A DNA stretch of 64,000 nt from Ascarosepion bandense (GCA_037127315.1 JBBBDQ010000346.1:5789501-5853500); one strand, 5' to 3'. Counted from the stretch's first letter, positions 21,145-31,207 are shown. Made by a program: numbers and translations. The notes: generated by a model from the letters alone, not told the origin.

Positions 21145-21940
21145 ATATACTTCTTCTTCTTTTTTATGTGCCATTTCCTTTCAGGACGTAGGCGATCTTG
21201 GCTTTCCACGTCTCCCTGCCCCTGGTGGCTTGTAGCACGCTTTCTCCTGTTGCACCATGCAACCCTCGTTCCGTCATCCACCTGATCAGGTCCTTCAAAT
21301 ATGTTTTCCGCTGCTTTCCCATGTCTCTTTTTCCCTCTATCTGGCTGTTAGTATCAGGTTCTACAAACCCTCTTTCCTCATTACATGTCACAGCAACTTT
21401 AGTTGTCTCTTCCTGATGCTCAGTATTAATTTCCTTTTCGTTTTTATCATTTCCAAAATTTCGTCATTGCTCACATGTTTGGTCCATGATATCCGCAGAT
21501 ATCGTCCAACATTCACTACCATATTGAAGAACTGACATCACATAGCAATCCAGTACTCTCCTCTTTGTTTCTAGCGAAATTGTCCTGTTTCTTAACACTT
21601 TACTCAATTTCTGGAATGCTTCCTTCGCCATGCCAATTCACCTTTGGATCGCTGTGGCGCATTTTCTGTCTTCTGTTAGAACACTTCCCAGGTATTTAAA
21701 TTTTTGTACCTGCTTGATTTTAGTGCCCCTCATCAGCTTTTGGCAATTTGGGGCTGCCCTTTTTACTGATGACCATAAATTCGGCTTTCTTGCAGTTTAT
21801 TTGTAGTCATTTCTTGTCACTCACTTCAGCTACCTTCTGTAGAAGTTCTTGTAGTTTCCTTTCCGTGTCTGCTATCAACACTGTATCATCTGCGTACCTT
21901 ATATTGTTTAAAACGTGGCTTCCGGTGACGAATAATGGTA
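21145..21940 (-). mobile_element. RTE-like LINE with reverse transcriptase YADD box, 5' truncated
   Basis: On the minus strand the palm-domain box YADDTVLIADT lies near 21870-21896 and is followed by LQELLQKVAEV. Further on come the thumb/C-terminal parts: SVLQYGSECW, ISWTKHVSNDEILE, TYLKDLIRWMTERGLHGATG (ORF 21164-21391) and WKAKIAYVLKG. The element ends CACATAAAAAAGAAGAAGAA, a GAA-rich tail. Several frame changes separate the pieces, so it is inactive. Catalytic D-D residues are present but the fingers domain and endonuclease are missing. Confidence 0.8.
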
Positions 21941-22227
21941 TTTAGGTTGAACAAAACCTAGTCTTTATTCAAAGAACTACAAAATGGTCGTTATTGCTTG
22001 ACCCTGATATCTCTGAGATATATGTTTTTGTTATATCCGTGTTAAAATGAGCGTCATAATAATGTCAAAGGTTAAGGTCTCAAAATGCATGGTTTTAGAT
22101 AGGCTATATAAGACTTTCTTATTGCAGGAATGTCGAAAGAAATCCCCGATTCGCTAGAAAACATACGTAATTGATTTAGTTTATTTTGTTTTACGGTATA
22201 TTAACCTCAATTGGTCATTTAATTCCT
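21941..22227. other. Unassigned sequence
   Basis: No gene or repeat recognised between the RTE-like LINE and the Helitron copy. Confidence 0.4.
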
Positions 22228-22228
22228 A

Positions 22229-22748
22229 CTAGCATCATAGCCCGGCGTTGCTCGTGCAGCTCAGAACATTTTAGTAGTAGGAGAAGATGCCACTTTTTAT
22301 TTTACATATTTTGTTTTTGTTTGAAAAAACACTTTTTTAAAAATATTTCTTTTGTTTCAAAATTACTGGGAAAAATATTCACATTTTTTGTTGAGCAAAT
22401 GAATTTTTAAAAAGTCAGAAAAAAAAATTAAATATAAAGGCTTAATCTAAAAGTTTTTTAATAAAAAAATATTTTAGTCGCGTTTGACACGTGTGATTTG
22501 ATTCCTGTGACGTAATTCAGCAACCATCTGAGATCTTAGATGTTTTACGGAGCTAATGTAAACAAGCGTGTCCATTGGCCAAAAATGCGAAAGGGAAAAT
22601 TGTTCAACTTGAAATCAAAAAATATGTGTCGACCTGGCTTCCCTGGAGATATGTGTCCCTAGAAAGTTTGAATGGCTTAAAAAAATGTAGGCGTGCATAG
22701 GTAGCAGTCACACTCAGACTCACAGATTGTCTTTTATATATATATAGA
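22229..22748 (-). mobile_element. Second Helitron-like family, both ends present
   Basis: On the minus strand it starts A|TCTATATATATATAAAAGAC (5' TC at 22748) and ends GAGCAACGCCGGGCTATGATG + CTAG (22229-22232) + T. The 3' terminal ~30 bp match the main family, but the interior is different and includes ACGTGTCAAACGCG. It encodes no protein. The insertion between A and T at both ends fits Helitrons. Confidence 0.75.
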
Positions 22749-23420
22749 TAAGATTTTGGGATAGAGTATTATGAATAGAATACATATTCAGTGTAAGAAA
22801 TCCTTATGTAAATCAGGTTTCATTGACATATTTTGTAAATGGTTTTTGTCAATGTAAAATCTATTGCAGTTAATATTTTTAAACAAAAATATATTGCTGG
22901 TATTTTTACTATAAAAATCTATTTTAATGCGTTCATAATATATTGACCCAAGATTGGGGTTTTAACGATTTTCTCATAGTTGGATCCTAAGAGGTGGTTC
23001 CACTAACCTTAAAACTCTCGATCAGAGGCCATGTTGCCTGATGAAGTTTATAGTCATATGCAAGATGGGACAGAAATGACTGTATATTTTCAAGTCATTC
23101 ATTGACAAAGCTTCTTTCTAATTTTAACAACAGAAATAACATTCATGTTGATCATCAGCTTCACGAGTAAACTTATTGACCGAGTGTAACAATTTCTGTA
23201 TATGTCTGAGTGGATGAGGCGATTGAGGAATCGTCTTTAATTCATGTCCCTATGCCCTACCTCTTTCTCCATAAAAAATCGCGAAGAGCAAACGCGGAAC
23301 TACCACCACTCACGATGAACGGATGGGGACCTTTGTGATTGAAGAAATTAACTTACTAAAACCAATCATTTTGGTGCGGACGGAAAGACGACAGAAGATG
23401 ATAGTAATGGGAATAGAACG

Positions 23421-23429
<9 letters not shown>
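22749..23429. repeat. Repeat C partial copy, then unassigned sequence
   Basis: 22860-23070 matches repeat C at 20590-20890. 23071-23429 shows no gene and leads into the poly(T) of a LINE. Confidence 0.4.
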
Positions 23430-23456
<27 letters not shown>

Positions 23457-24342
23457 CATCTCACCCCAAGCAAGGCATTCCACTGCCACTATTGCGCATG
23501 GGGCTACATAGGGGAAGGTAAAGAGAAGGAGTGGTTAGACATAGGGAATGTCAGGAGAAAGGTGATAGATGAGTAAGGATAGCGAGGATGAGTGTCGGGC
23601 AGATGGGAAGAGTGTTTGATAGAATGGGAGCAGGTTAGTGTGTTAGGAGGTGTCTATTGACCTTACATTTAAACTCCTGGAGATTGTAGCCGTCGGGGAA
23701 GCAATCGTTTGGAAGAGAATTCCACAGTCGGGAAGTGCGAGGAAAGAAACTGTTGGAGTAGAAGTTACGGCTGCATTTTATCGATTTCACTGTAAAAGGG
23801 TGGGATCTAGTTGCTAATCTAGTATCTCGTGCAAATTCGTATTTAGTGGGCACCAGTGATCTAAGTTCATCGGAGCAGAAGCCGTGAAAGTATTTATAGA
23901 AGAGACACAGCGAAGCCACGTCTCGCCGGTGGGAGAGAGACTGCAGGCGGTCTGCCAAGTCGGTATCTATCACATTACAGACCCTCCTCTGAACCTTATC
24001 GAGAAGCCCGAGGAGAACAGCAGGGGCACCCGACCAGATATGGCAGCAATATTCAATGCACGGGCGGATGGTAGATTTGTAAATGTGCAGGATAGATTTA
24101 GACGGAAAAAACTTCCGGGCCCTACACAGAGAACCGACTTTCATAGCAGCGGATTTAGCAATGGATTCGATATAGTCATTCCATTTGAGGTCCGCTGAAA
24201 GTGTGAGACCAAGGAGGCGTAGTGTTTTACTCTCTGGGAGGCAGGCCTGGTTCATGCTAATGGGAGGTAGGTGAGATTGTTGATGATGGTTAATTGACAG
24301 TAGCTTCGTTTTAGAAGCATTAAAATTTAATAGCCATATATA
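23430..24342 (-). mobile_element. CR1/Jockey-group LINE, 5' truncated, poly(A) tail
   Basis: The tail is a 22-nt poly(T) run on the plus strand (23430-23451), followed by the conserved 3' end CACCCCAAGCAAGGCATTCC. The ORF lies at 23635-24340. It stops at the same protein position (WLLNFNASKTK) as the copy at 26195-27110. 5' truncation is typical of LINEs. Confidence 0.92.
23635..24342 (-). pseudogene. LINE reverse transcriptase C-terminal domain (long intact ORF)
   Basis: This encodes the part of the LINE protein after the catalytic palm, used in copying the element at its target site (family knowledge). In order: LNFNASKTKLLSINHH, LRLLGLTLSADLKWNDYIES, IAKSAAMKVGSLCRA, SILHIYKSTIRPCIEYCCHI, KVQRRVCNVI, LSHRRDVASLCLFYKYFHGF, TRLATRSHPFTVK, FFPRTSRLWNSLP and EFKCKVNRHLLTH at the end. 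The open frame runs to 247 codons, but the first ~20 are non-LINE flanking sequence. The catalytic YADD box and endonuclease are absent, so it cannot act alone. The clade (CR1, L2 or Jockey type) is inferred only from the C-terminal layout. Confidence 0.88.
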
Positions 24343-24764
24343 TTCTTTATAGAAATATAAAGAATTTGTTGGAACCACTTACCTTCAGGTCATAGACCAT
24401 CATTTCTCCCCACAGGTTCTTTTCCTTTATTATCTGCGAATGGCCATGTCCTCTAGAAAAAAAAGATGGGAGCGATTTTCCAGTTTTCTTTTATGCAGTT
24501 TTTAGTAATTAAATGTTACTTTTTTAAGTTTCATGCCTTTTTAGGACATACGCAAGATTGTCTCCTCAAAATTGGTATACGAATGAGCCCTGGGATGGGA
24601 AGAAAGTACCCATACATGGAAGGAAAGTTTCCTTTTTCTTTGCGGGAAAGAAAAGAACGTTAAAGAAGCTATAAAATTCCGATAATGGGTTTATATAACC
24701 TTGGTTTGAATTCCGCCCCTATTCGGCAGAATTTTACAACTTCTTTGACGTCTTCGACTGCAAA
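24343..24764. other. Unassigned sequence
   Basis: No gene recognised. The 65-codon ORF at 24466 has no known domain. Confidence 0.4.
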
Positions 24765-25020
24765 TATTTTTTGATTCGAATGCGAATCCCAGTTGACCTC
24801 ATTGCATTCACTTACGCACAAATACCCTTGGGAAAGATATTAATCTGTCTCTTCCTTCCAGTTATGGGTTAAATAACAGGACAGATTGGGTTCTATAGCC
24901 TTGGCTGGCAACCAGTCTACCGCAGAAAGCAATGGCAACCTACTGCGGGATAATCTTCTGCCCAGTCAGTCATGTCTCGTTCGAGCGTGTTTCACGTATG
25001 GTACTTAATTGACTGACTGA
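24765..25020 (+). mobile_element. tRNA-derived SINE (family B), head partly lost
   Basis: GCGAATCCCAGTTGACCTCA, AAATACCCTTGGGAAAG, ATGGGTTAAATAACAGGACA, ACCAGTCTACCGCAGAAAGC and CAGTCAGTCATGTCTCG in family order. The head upstream of box B is not clear. Confidence 0.85.
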
Positions 25021-25243
25021 TATGGAGCTCCCACGTTACACCCGGGTGGCGCACTCTGTCGACTTTTGTCGGGGTGAAATGTTGCATCAAATAAGAACCG
25101 AGAAAGCTCAATCCTTCATTTTATTATTTTCTCTTTTTTTATTTTTTTATTGTTTATCTTTCATAAACGAGACAGATTTCTGGTTGGTACTAAATCAGAA
25201 ATGGCGCCTGATCAGGTAGTGTCGCTATTTTTCTTGTACATCG
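25021..25243. other. Unassigned sequence
   Basis: A 65-codon ORF (25022-25219) starts at the SINE end but has no recognised domain. Confidence 0.35.
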
Positions 25244-25530
25244 AAAACTGACACTTTTTCATTGTTGAGTGTCGCTGAGAGAATTATTTATTATTTGCTG
25301 AGAGTCGCTAATAGGATTCTTTATCAATTGCTGATTGTCGCCGATGTGGATCATTTTTAATGGCCGAGTGTCTCAGAGAGCGTTCTTTTTCAGTTGCGAA
25401 GCGTCGCCTTGACAGTTTTTTTTCAAATAGTAAGTGTCACTGAGAAGTATCACTTTTTTAATTGATGAGTGTTGCCGAGATTGTTCTTTTTAAATTACTG
25501 ACTTTCGCCGTGACTTTCCTTGAAAAAAAA
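25244..25530. repeat. Degenerate ~40-45-bp minisatellite
   Basis: About seven imperfect units of the type TTTTTCAATTGCTGAGTGTC followed by GCCGAGAG...ATTCT, visible near 25247, 25287, 25329, 25370, 25410, 25452 and 25492. Heavy divergence between units suggests an old array. It abuts the end of a Gypsy remnant. Confidence 0.65.
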
Positions 25531-25534
25531 AAAA

Positions 25535-26193
25535 TATACCACGGGTCGGCCAGGTAGTTTTAACAAGGTAGCAGTATGAAGCGTCAGACTTAACAATCAG
25601 GAGCCCAGAAGACTGACAGCGGCTTTAACAATGTCACTAATAAAATATATGAACACGATGTTGACCTGAGGAAGTAGAAGGAATTTATAAACCATTGTTA
25701 ATGAGTACACTTTATCAAAAAACGAATGTATCACCTGAATTACATTTGCGATCATCTGCGCCTGTCGAAGAGCAAATAAATTAGCTGGAATCAGCAGATT
25801 AGAAAGTGGGTTAAACGTTCTGGTACTGGCTTCATGACACCTTTACTCAAAACATATCCGTGTAGTTGGATAGCGTTTTTAGAAAGAATTGTTTTGTCAT
25901 TGTCTAGTTTTAAATTGTATTTTCTACTGCTGAAAATGTTTAAGATTTCTATCATAGTCGCAATGATTATGGATACATACAGTTACATTATCCCTACTGG
26001 TGAAAGTCCCTTCAAATTTTTCTCTTGAAATTATTTCGTCTATTAATCTTTGAAAACTGGCTATGCTGTTTATTATCTCAAAGAGAATCCTACGAAACTG
26101 GTTCAGTCCACAGCCCACTTCGTATTCCGTATACGCTTTGTTACACGGTCTTATGACGACACGGTGATAGGCGCTCTGAAGATCCAAAGTTTT
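25535..26193 (-). pseudogene. pol: Ty3/Gypsy pol remnant: reverse transcriptase to RNase H start
   Basis: On the minus strand, from 26193: LDLQSAYHRVVIRP, QFRRILFEI, ASFQRLIDEI and DNVTVC, where the usual YLDD-type motif is altered to SRDN. After a frame change come LHGYVLSKGVMKP and VPERL, then ISDIVKAAVS, a split SDAS piece and GRPV near 25550, the latter two from the RNase H region. These are in the correct order for a Ty3/Gypsy pol. Frameshifts and stops occur throughout, and the catalytic YxDD aspartates are partly lost. It continues across the inserted LINE (26195-27110) into the segment at 27112-27755. Confidence 0.8.
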
Positions 26194-26194
26194 C

Positions 26195-27110
26195 TTTTTT
26201 TTTCTTTTTTTTTCTTTTTTTTTTTATAATCGTTTCACCCCGAGCAAGGCATTTCACTGCCACTATTGCGCAGTGGGTTACATAAAGGGGAAAGTGATGA
26301 GAAAGAATGGTTAGATATAGGAAATGTTAGAAGGCGGGTGATAGACGGGTAAGGATACCGAGAATGAGGGTTGGGTAGATGGTGAGAGTGTTGGAAGACT
26401 AGTGTGTTAGTGTGATAGGAGGTGTCTATTGACCTTACATTTAAACTCCTGGAGATTGTAGATGTCGGGAAAGCAGACAGGTGGAAAGGAATTCCACAGG
26501 CGGGAAGCGCGAGAAAAGAAGCTGTTGGAGTAGAAATTACGGTTACATCTTACCTGTTTCACTGTAAAACGGTAGGGCCTAGTTGCTAATCTAGTATCTC
26601 ATGTAAATTCGTACCTATGCGGCACCAATGATCTAAGTTCATCGGAGTACAAGCCGTGAAAGTATTTATAGAAGAGGCACAAGGAAGCCACGTCACGCCG
26701 GTGAGAGAGTGGTTAGCAGCCGGTCTGCCAAGTCAGTATCGAGCACATTACAGATTCTCCGTTGTATTTTGTTAGGAAGCCCGAGGAGAGTAGCAGGGGC
26801 ACCCGACCAGATGTGGCAGCAGAATTCAATACACGGGCGGATGGTAGATTTATATATGTGCAGGATAGATTCAGACGGGAAAAACTTCCGGGCCCCGCAC
26901 AGAGAACTGACTTTCATAGCGGCGGATTTAGCAATGGATTCGATATAGTCATTCCATTTGAGGTCCGCCGAGAGTGTAAAGCCAAGGAGGCGTAGTGTTT
27001 TACTCTCTGGGAGGGAAGTCTTTTCCATGCTAATGGGAGGTAGATACGATTGTCTGTGGTGTTTAATTGATAGCATCTTCGTTTTAGAAGCATTGAAATT
27101 TACGAGCTAT
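26195..27110 (-). mobile_element. CR1/Jockey-group LINE nested in the Gypsy pol remnant
   Basis: Starts on its 3' side with a T-rich tail (TTTTCTTTTTTTTTCTT repeats) and CACCCCGAGCAAGGCATTTC, and ends at codons for LVNFNASKTK near 27108. Gypsy reading continues on both sides (LDLQSAYH at 26193, YKITKYH at 27115), showing that the LINE inserted into the older element. No clean target-site duplication was identified. Confidence 0.88.
26693..27100 (-). pseudogene. LINE reverse transcriptase C-terminal ORF fragment
   Basis: A 127-codon open stretch (26693-27076): LSIKHHRQSYLPPISM, LRLLGFTLSADLKWNDYIES, SILHIYKSTIRPCIEFCCHI and IQRRICNVLDTDLADRL. A frame change near 26705 separates it from LSHRRDVASLCLFYK further 3', so the frame is broken, unlike the copy at 23635. 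Confidence 0.85.
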
Positions 27111-27111
27111 T

Positions 27112-27755
27112 TATATGATATTTAGTGATTTTGTAGAACATGTCGTTAATATGAAGTAAGGGATATGCATACAACAGGGTGAAGTTATTAAGTCTGTGTG
27201 TAATAGACAAACGTTCTTTTTTTGCAATTTTCGGAAGATTTTACAAAGACTTGCGCTCTCAATGGAGAAAGGATCGGTTCTGTAATTCTATTCTTAAGCA
27301 TTTTTGCAACTACTGTTCTAATAAACTCTTTGTTTTCATTTATATTCCGTCTCGATTTTATTGGTTTGCAGCCTGGAGTTAAGTTGGTAAATAGTGACGG
27401 TGAAAGGCACGTTAACTGACGTTTGTCTACAAGATGTTAGGGCTGGTTTGGGTCCACCGAATGATATCAAGACGTTTGAGTATTTCTGAAGGAAGTTGTG
27501 CTTAAGTATTGCATCACAACATATGGTCTTCATTATTAAGAACATTATCCCATGTGATAAAACCCCCTTCAAATTTTAAGTCCACAACACAATATCCAAA
27601 TACGCGAGATAAAAATATAGATTTTGCCATGTTTACTCGGCTGCAGCAAGAAAACGTTCTCTACCGATCTGACATGATATATGCGCCGATAACATTTTTA
27701 ATGTGCTATATGCGTTAATCAGAGCATTCACCGGAACTCCGTCGATTAGCGGATG
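27112..27755 (-). pseudogene. pol: Ty3/Gypsy pol remnant: protease and reverse transcriptase start
   Basis: Minus strand from 27755: PLIDGVPVNALINAYSTL, a decayed aspartic-protease region where DTGS became NAYS. Then after stops FLQKYSNVLISFGGPKPALT, followed by the region leading to LNNFTLLYAYPLLHIND and MFYKITKYH at 27115. This is the protease to RT-finger order. Loss of the protease active site shows it is non-functional. It is bounded by an inserted SINE-B copy (27756-28070) on one side and the LINE on the other. Confidence 0.75.
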
Positions 27756-28070
27756 GGCGTTGTGATGCAGCGGATATCGACTCGGAACGACAAATCGGGG
27801 TGCCGAGTTCGAATTCCAGTTGAATTCCTTGCATTCACTTACGCACAAATACCCTTGGAAAAGGTATCAATCCATCTCTTCCCTCCAGTTATGGCTTAAA
27901 TAACAGGACAGATTGGGTTCCATAGCATTGGCTGGCAACCAGTCTACCGCAGAAAGCAATGACACCCTACTGTGGGATAATATACTGCCCAGTCAATCAT
28001 GTCTCTTTCGAGACATGATCGCCCAAGCGTGTATCACGTATGGCATTGAACTGACTGACTGACATTGAAA
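27756..28070 (+). mobile_element. tRNA-derived SINE (family B), near full length, nested in a Gypsy remnant
   Basis: GGCGTTGTGATGCAGCGGAT, CCGAGTTCGAATTCC (box B-like), AAATACCCTTGGAAAAGG, AATAACAGGACAGATTGGGT, ACCAGTCTACCGCAGAAAGC, TCTCTTTCGAGACATGATCG and CTGACTGACTGAC at the end. It lies between the Gypsy protease (below) and gag (above). Confidence 0.9.
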
Positions 28071-28825
28071 ACTAGTTAAATGATAACGTCGAGTGTTTCA
28101 GTTTGCATTTATTTCTACATAACCCTTTTTTTTCTAAAGGTAGACCAATCGTTGTCTTTCGATGGAATGACAAACAGGAGTGTAATATTAGTCCGCAAAG
28201 ATAAAAGCCTGTTCGTCTAGCGAAAAATGTGGTTGCTGGAACCTTGATAAAATCCGTGAGAAGGTTTTTCTCGAATCGTAGCAAGAGAAATTTAAGATAA
28301 AAATGTTTATGGATTCTGTTGAACCAAGACTTAGTTACTCGTATGATTGTGGGTTTGCTAGAGATTAAGGTTTACATTTTCAGTTGGGGTAGCTTAAAGT
28401 TTGTTGTCAGTTACTCCATTAATAAACGTACCCTTTAGTAGATTTTCGAAGTATTTTTCAGCAGTAACAGCCGTATATTGGCAATCCTTACTGAATCTGT
28501 GTACGTCGCGGAAAAATCCGTCTACTTTTTAATGGCCCTTGACGTTTCGTAGCAGGTAGATAACAGGCGGCCGTTTTTTTTTTTGTTTTTTTTTCTAATA
28601 TGCATTGTTAAAAGTTTCTGTCGCTTATTCGTGTGTGGCAGCATCAGATAAATGCGCGTAGTACTAGCCGAAACCTATTTCGTTAAGCAGTGTAAGTTAA
28701 TAGGTGCTCCATCTTCATATAGTTTCATAATATTTTGAAGGTTTTCTGCCAGTATCAGTACTTCTTTTCAACGTCTATTGAATTTGGATCAGTAATGATT
28801 TGACAGGGCAGAGAAGGTGTTCCAT
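28071..28825 (-). pseudogene. gag: Ty3/Gypsy gag remnant
   Basis: Gag builds the virus-like particle and binds RNA (family knowledge). On the minus strand from an ATG at 28825 the frame begins MEHLLCPVKSLLI. After frame changes come AHLSDAATHE, RDVHRFSKDCQYTAVTAEKY and FENLLKGTFINGV. The zinc-knuckle region lies near 28190-28100, where CGLILHS and KKGLCRNKC are decayed from CCHC form. The order fits the gag of the pol remnant downstream, so gag, protease, RT and RNase H pieces belong to one element of about 3.3 kb including insertions. No LTR was found upstream. Confidence 0.65.
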
Positions 28826-29099
28826 CTTTACGGGCTGAGGTAGCTCAATAAATTAAACAGTCAGAAAGAATTAGTCTGGGTCTGCCTGAATCTTTATTGA
28901 TATGCTGCCTTGTAAAAGACTTTTATAGTTAGAAGTGTAGAAGAGTTACAATGGAAGGAAAATTTTAACATATTTCATCATCGCACCCCTGTTTTGGAAT
29001 TAAGAGATTTCCTTTTCGTATATTCATTGTTGCTAGAGAGTGTAGCCTAACAAACTGTTTAACCAATAGATGACAAGAGCAAAGATACTTTTAGGATTT
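28826..29099. other. Unassigned sequence
   Basis: May include the untranslated leader of the Gypsy element on the minus strand, but no LTR or primer-binding site was recognised. Confidence 0.35.
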
Positions 29100-29722
29100 T
29101 TAAAAATTAAGATTTTGTGTGAAAGCAAATGCAAACAAAGCCGGAATTTGCAACGGAAGTGCAACACAGAGATCCGAAGGCGAATTGGCATGGCGAAGGA
29201 AGCTGAGTAAAGTCTTAAGAAACAGGACAATTTCGCTAGAAACTAGGAAGAGAGTACTGGATTGCTATGTGATGCCAATTCTTCAATATGGGAGTGAATG
29301 CTGGACAATATTATATATTAGCGAAGATGAAGGAAATATTTGAAGCAATTGAAATGTGGTTCTACAGAAGGATGCTGCGAATATCATGTATCGATCATGT
29401 GAGAAATGACGAGGTTTTGGAAAGGATGGAAACGAAAAGGAAATTAATACTGAGCATCAGGAAGAAACAGCTGAAGTTCCTGGGACACGCAATGAGGAAA
29501 GAGGGCTTGGAGAATCTGATACTAACAGGACAGATAGAGGGAAAAAGAAACAGGGGAAAACAGCAGATAACATATTTGAAGGACCTAATCAGGTGGATGA
29601 TGGAACGAAGGTTGAATGGTGTAAAAGGTGGAGCCGTATTAAGAGCCACCAGGGTTAGGAAGACATGGAGGACCATGATCTCCTACGTCATGAAAGGACA
29701 GGGCACATAGAAGAAGAAGAAT
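29100..29722 (+). mobile_element. RTE-like LINE, C-terminal fragment with (GAA)n tail
   Basis: The 140-codon ORF (29288-29710) contains EMWFYRRMLRISCIDHVRND, LERMETKRKLILSIRKKQLK, FLGHAMRKEGLENLILTGQI and TYLKDLIRWMMERRLNGVKG. Upstream in other frames are RRIGMAKEA-like and RTISLETRKRVLDCYVMPIL. It ends GGGCACATAGAAGAAGAAGA. Active-site residues lie further 5' and are lost. Confidence 0.85.
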
Positions 29723-30348
29723 TTTTATATTAGTAGCACGTGATTTTAAAATGCTACACGAAATGAACGGTCGGTGTTTACTCATGGTGGATAACGATTT
29801 CCTATCATGAAGTGGACATTCACAATGACGTCAGCAGTGGCATTAATCAACTCCCTTTAGCAAAATGGTGATTATATTTAGATGTAGGTGTTGTGTTATC
29901 TTATTAATGTTCATTTAATAAGGCAACATTTTGTGTTGTTACGGCCTTAAATAGTAATGAGAAGAAATAGTCATGGGAATTGTTTCAAATCGAGATGATC
30001 ACAGTAATGGTGGTCATTTGTTGGCATGGTAAAACTAACCACGATGCAAGCTGCGCTGATTGTTAGCGTACGTTCCAAAATAAAATTAGCACTGCCAATG
30101 TGAAACGTAATCACCGTTGGGAAGTCACAGCTTTCCTCTCGGAAAGTGTCAAACTCTAGGATGAAAAGCAATCGGATCCTTTACATTGCCTACCGGAATA
30201 CATTAGTTAAAAAATTCGTATCGTAGACAAATTCCCAAGCGTCGCGATATCCTGTTAGACTAAGATGAGCAATCTCATCACAGGGGTATATTCTGTTAGT
30301 ATTAACAAACAAATAACGCCTGACTTAATGACTCTCTAATCCTTTGAA
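29723..30348. other. Unassigned sequence
   Basis: No gene or repeat family recognised; the short ORFs have no known domain. Confidence 0.4.
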
Positions 30349-31064
30349 TCTAAAGTTACTTATAAATGGAACTTTGTCTGTGTGTGTGTCTGTGTGTGTG
30401 TGTGTGTGTGTGTGTCCGTTACCCATAAACCCCGAAACAGCTGAACCGATTTTCTTGAAAATTTACACAGTTGTACTATAAGCGTCTGCGAGGTTTTGTG
30501 TCGAAGTACCCACTATAAATATCGAAAAACGACAATGGAAAAAATCGGGTTATAGAAGGAGTGGTCCGATTTTAATCAAATTTGATAAACTCATAGACAA
30601 AGACATAAGAAACGATATTCAGAAGTTTCAAGGTTGCAGTTCTTACAATAGTGCATAAAATCGATAATATATATGTATAAAAGGCAAGATATTTTTGTGT
30701 GTCTGTTTATCAGCCTGTATGTCTGTATTTTTTCAGCCCTTTTATTTTAGTTTTTGCTTTGGGTTTGGCTCTAAGTAGGTATAATTGTAGTTCTTAGTCT
30801 CAGCCATGATACCATTTACTCAGATGACTTATTTAGTCTTCAAAATTCAGTTTACGACGAAAAAACGTATTTGATATCGATAGCAGGAAATCAAAGTTTG
30901 ACTTAAATCCATTAATTTTTCTTTCAGTTTAAGGTTTCGCTTTAACTGGAAACAACTATTGCTTTTTAGTCTTTCGTGCCAACGCCAAAAGAGTCTGAGC
31001 TCCAGGACTATGGATTAGTTTTAAAGCTTTCATTACACCCGAGCAACGCCGGGCTGTACTGCTA

Positions 31065-31065
<1 letters not shown>
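30349..31065 (+). mobile_element. Non-autonomous Helitron-like element, complete
   Basis: A|TCTAAAGTTACTTATAAATG at the 5' end (30349) and CGAGCAACGCCGGGCTGTACTG + CTAG (31062-31065) + T at the 3' end. Inside: a (GT)n tract at 30378-30414, CAGCTGAACCGATTTTCTTG, ATCGGGTTATAGAAGG, ATATGTATAAAAGGCAAG and CATTAATTTTTCTTTCAG. About 717 bp and no ORF of its own; the best complete copy in the window. Confidence 0.88.
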
Positions 31066-31110
<45 letters not shown>

Positions 31111-31162
31111 TGTACGGATTATATGTATATATACAGCCGAGCAACGCCGGGCTATACTGCTA

Positions 31163-31204
<42 letters not shown>
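31066..31204. repeat. Two (TA)n tracts with a second Helitron 3' terminus between them
   Basis: TA tracts at 31066-31103 and 31165-31204. Between them, 31132-31164 repeats the Helitron 3' end (CGAGCAACGCCGGGCTATAC, TG, CTAG), so two termini lie in tandem about 99 bp apart. Confidence 0.8.

Positions 31205-31207
<3 letters not shown>

Noticed and set aside
21198..21535. Plus-strand ORFs across 21.1-21.5 kb
   Set aside because: Antisense frames of the minus-strand RTE-like LINE.
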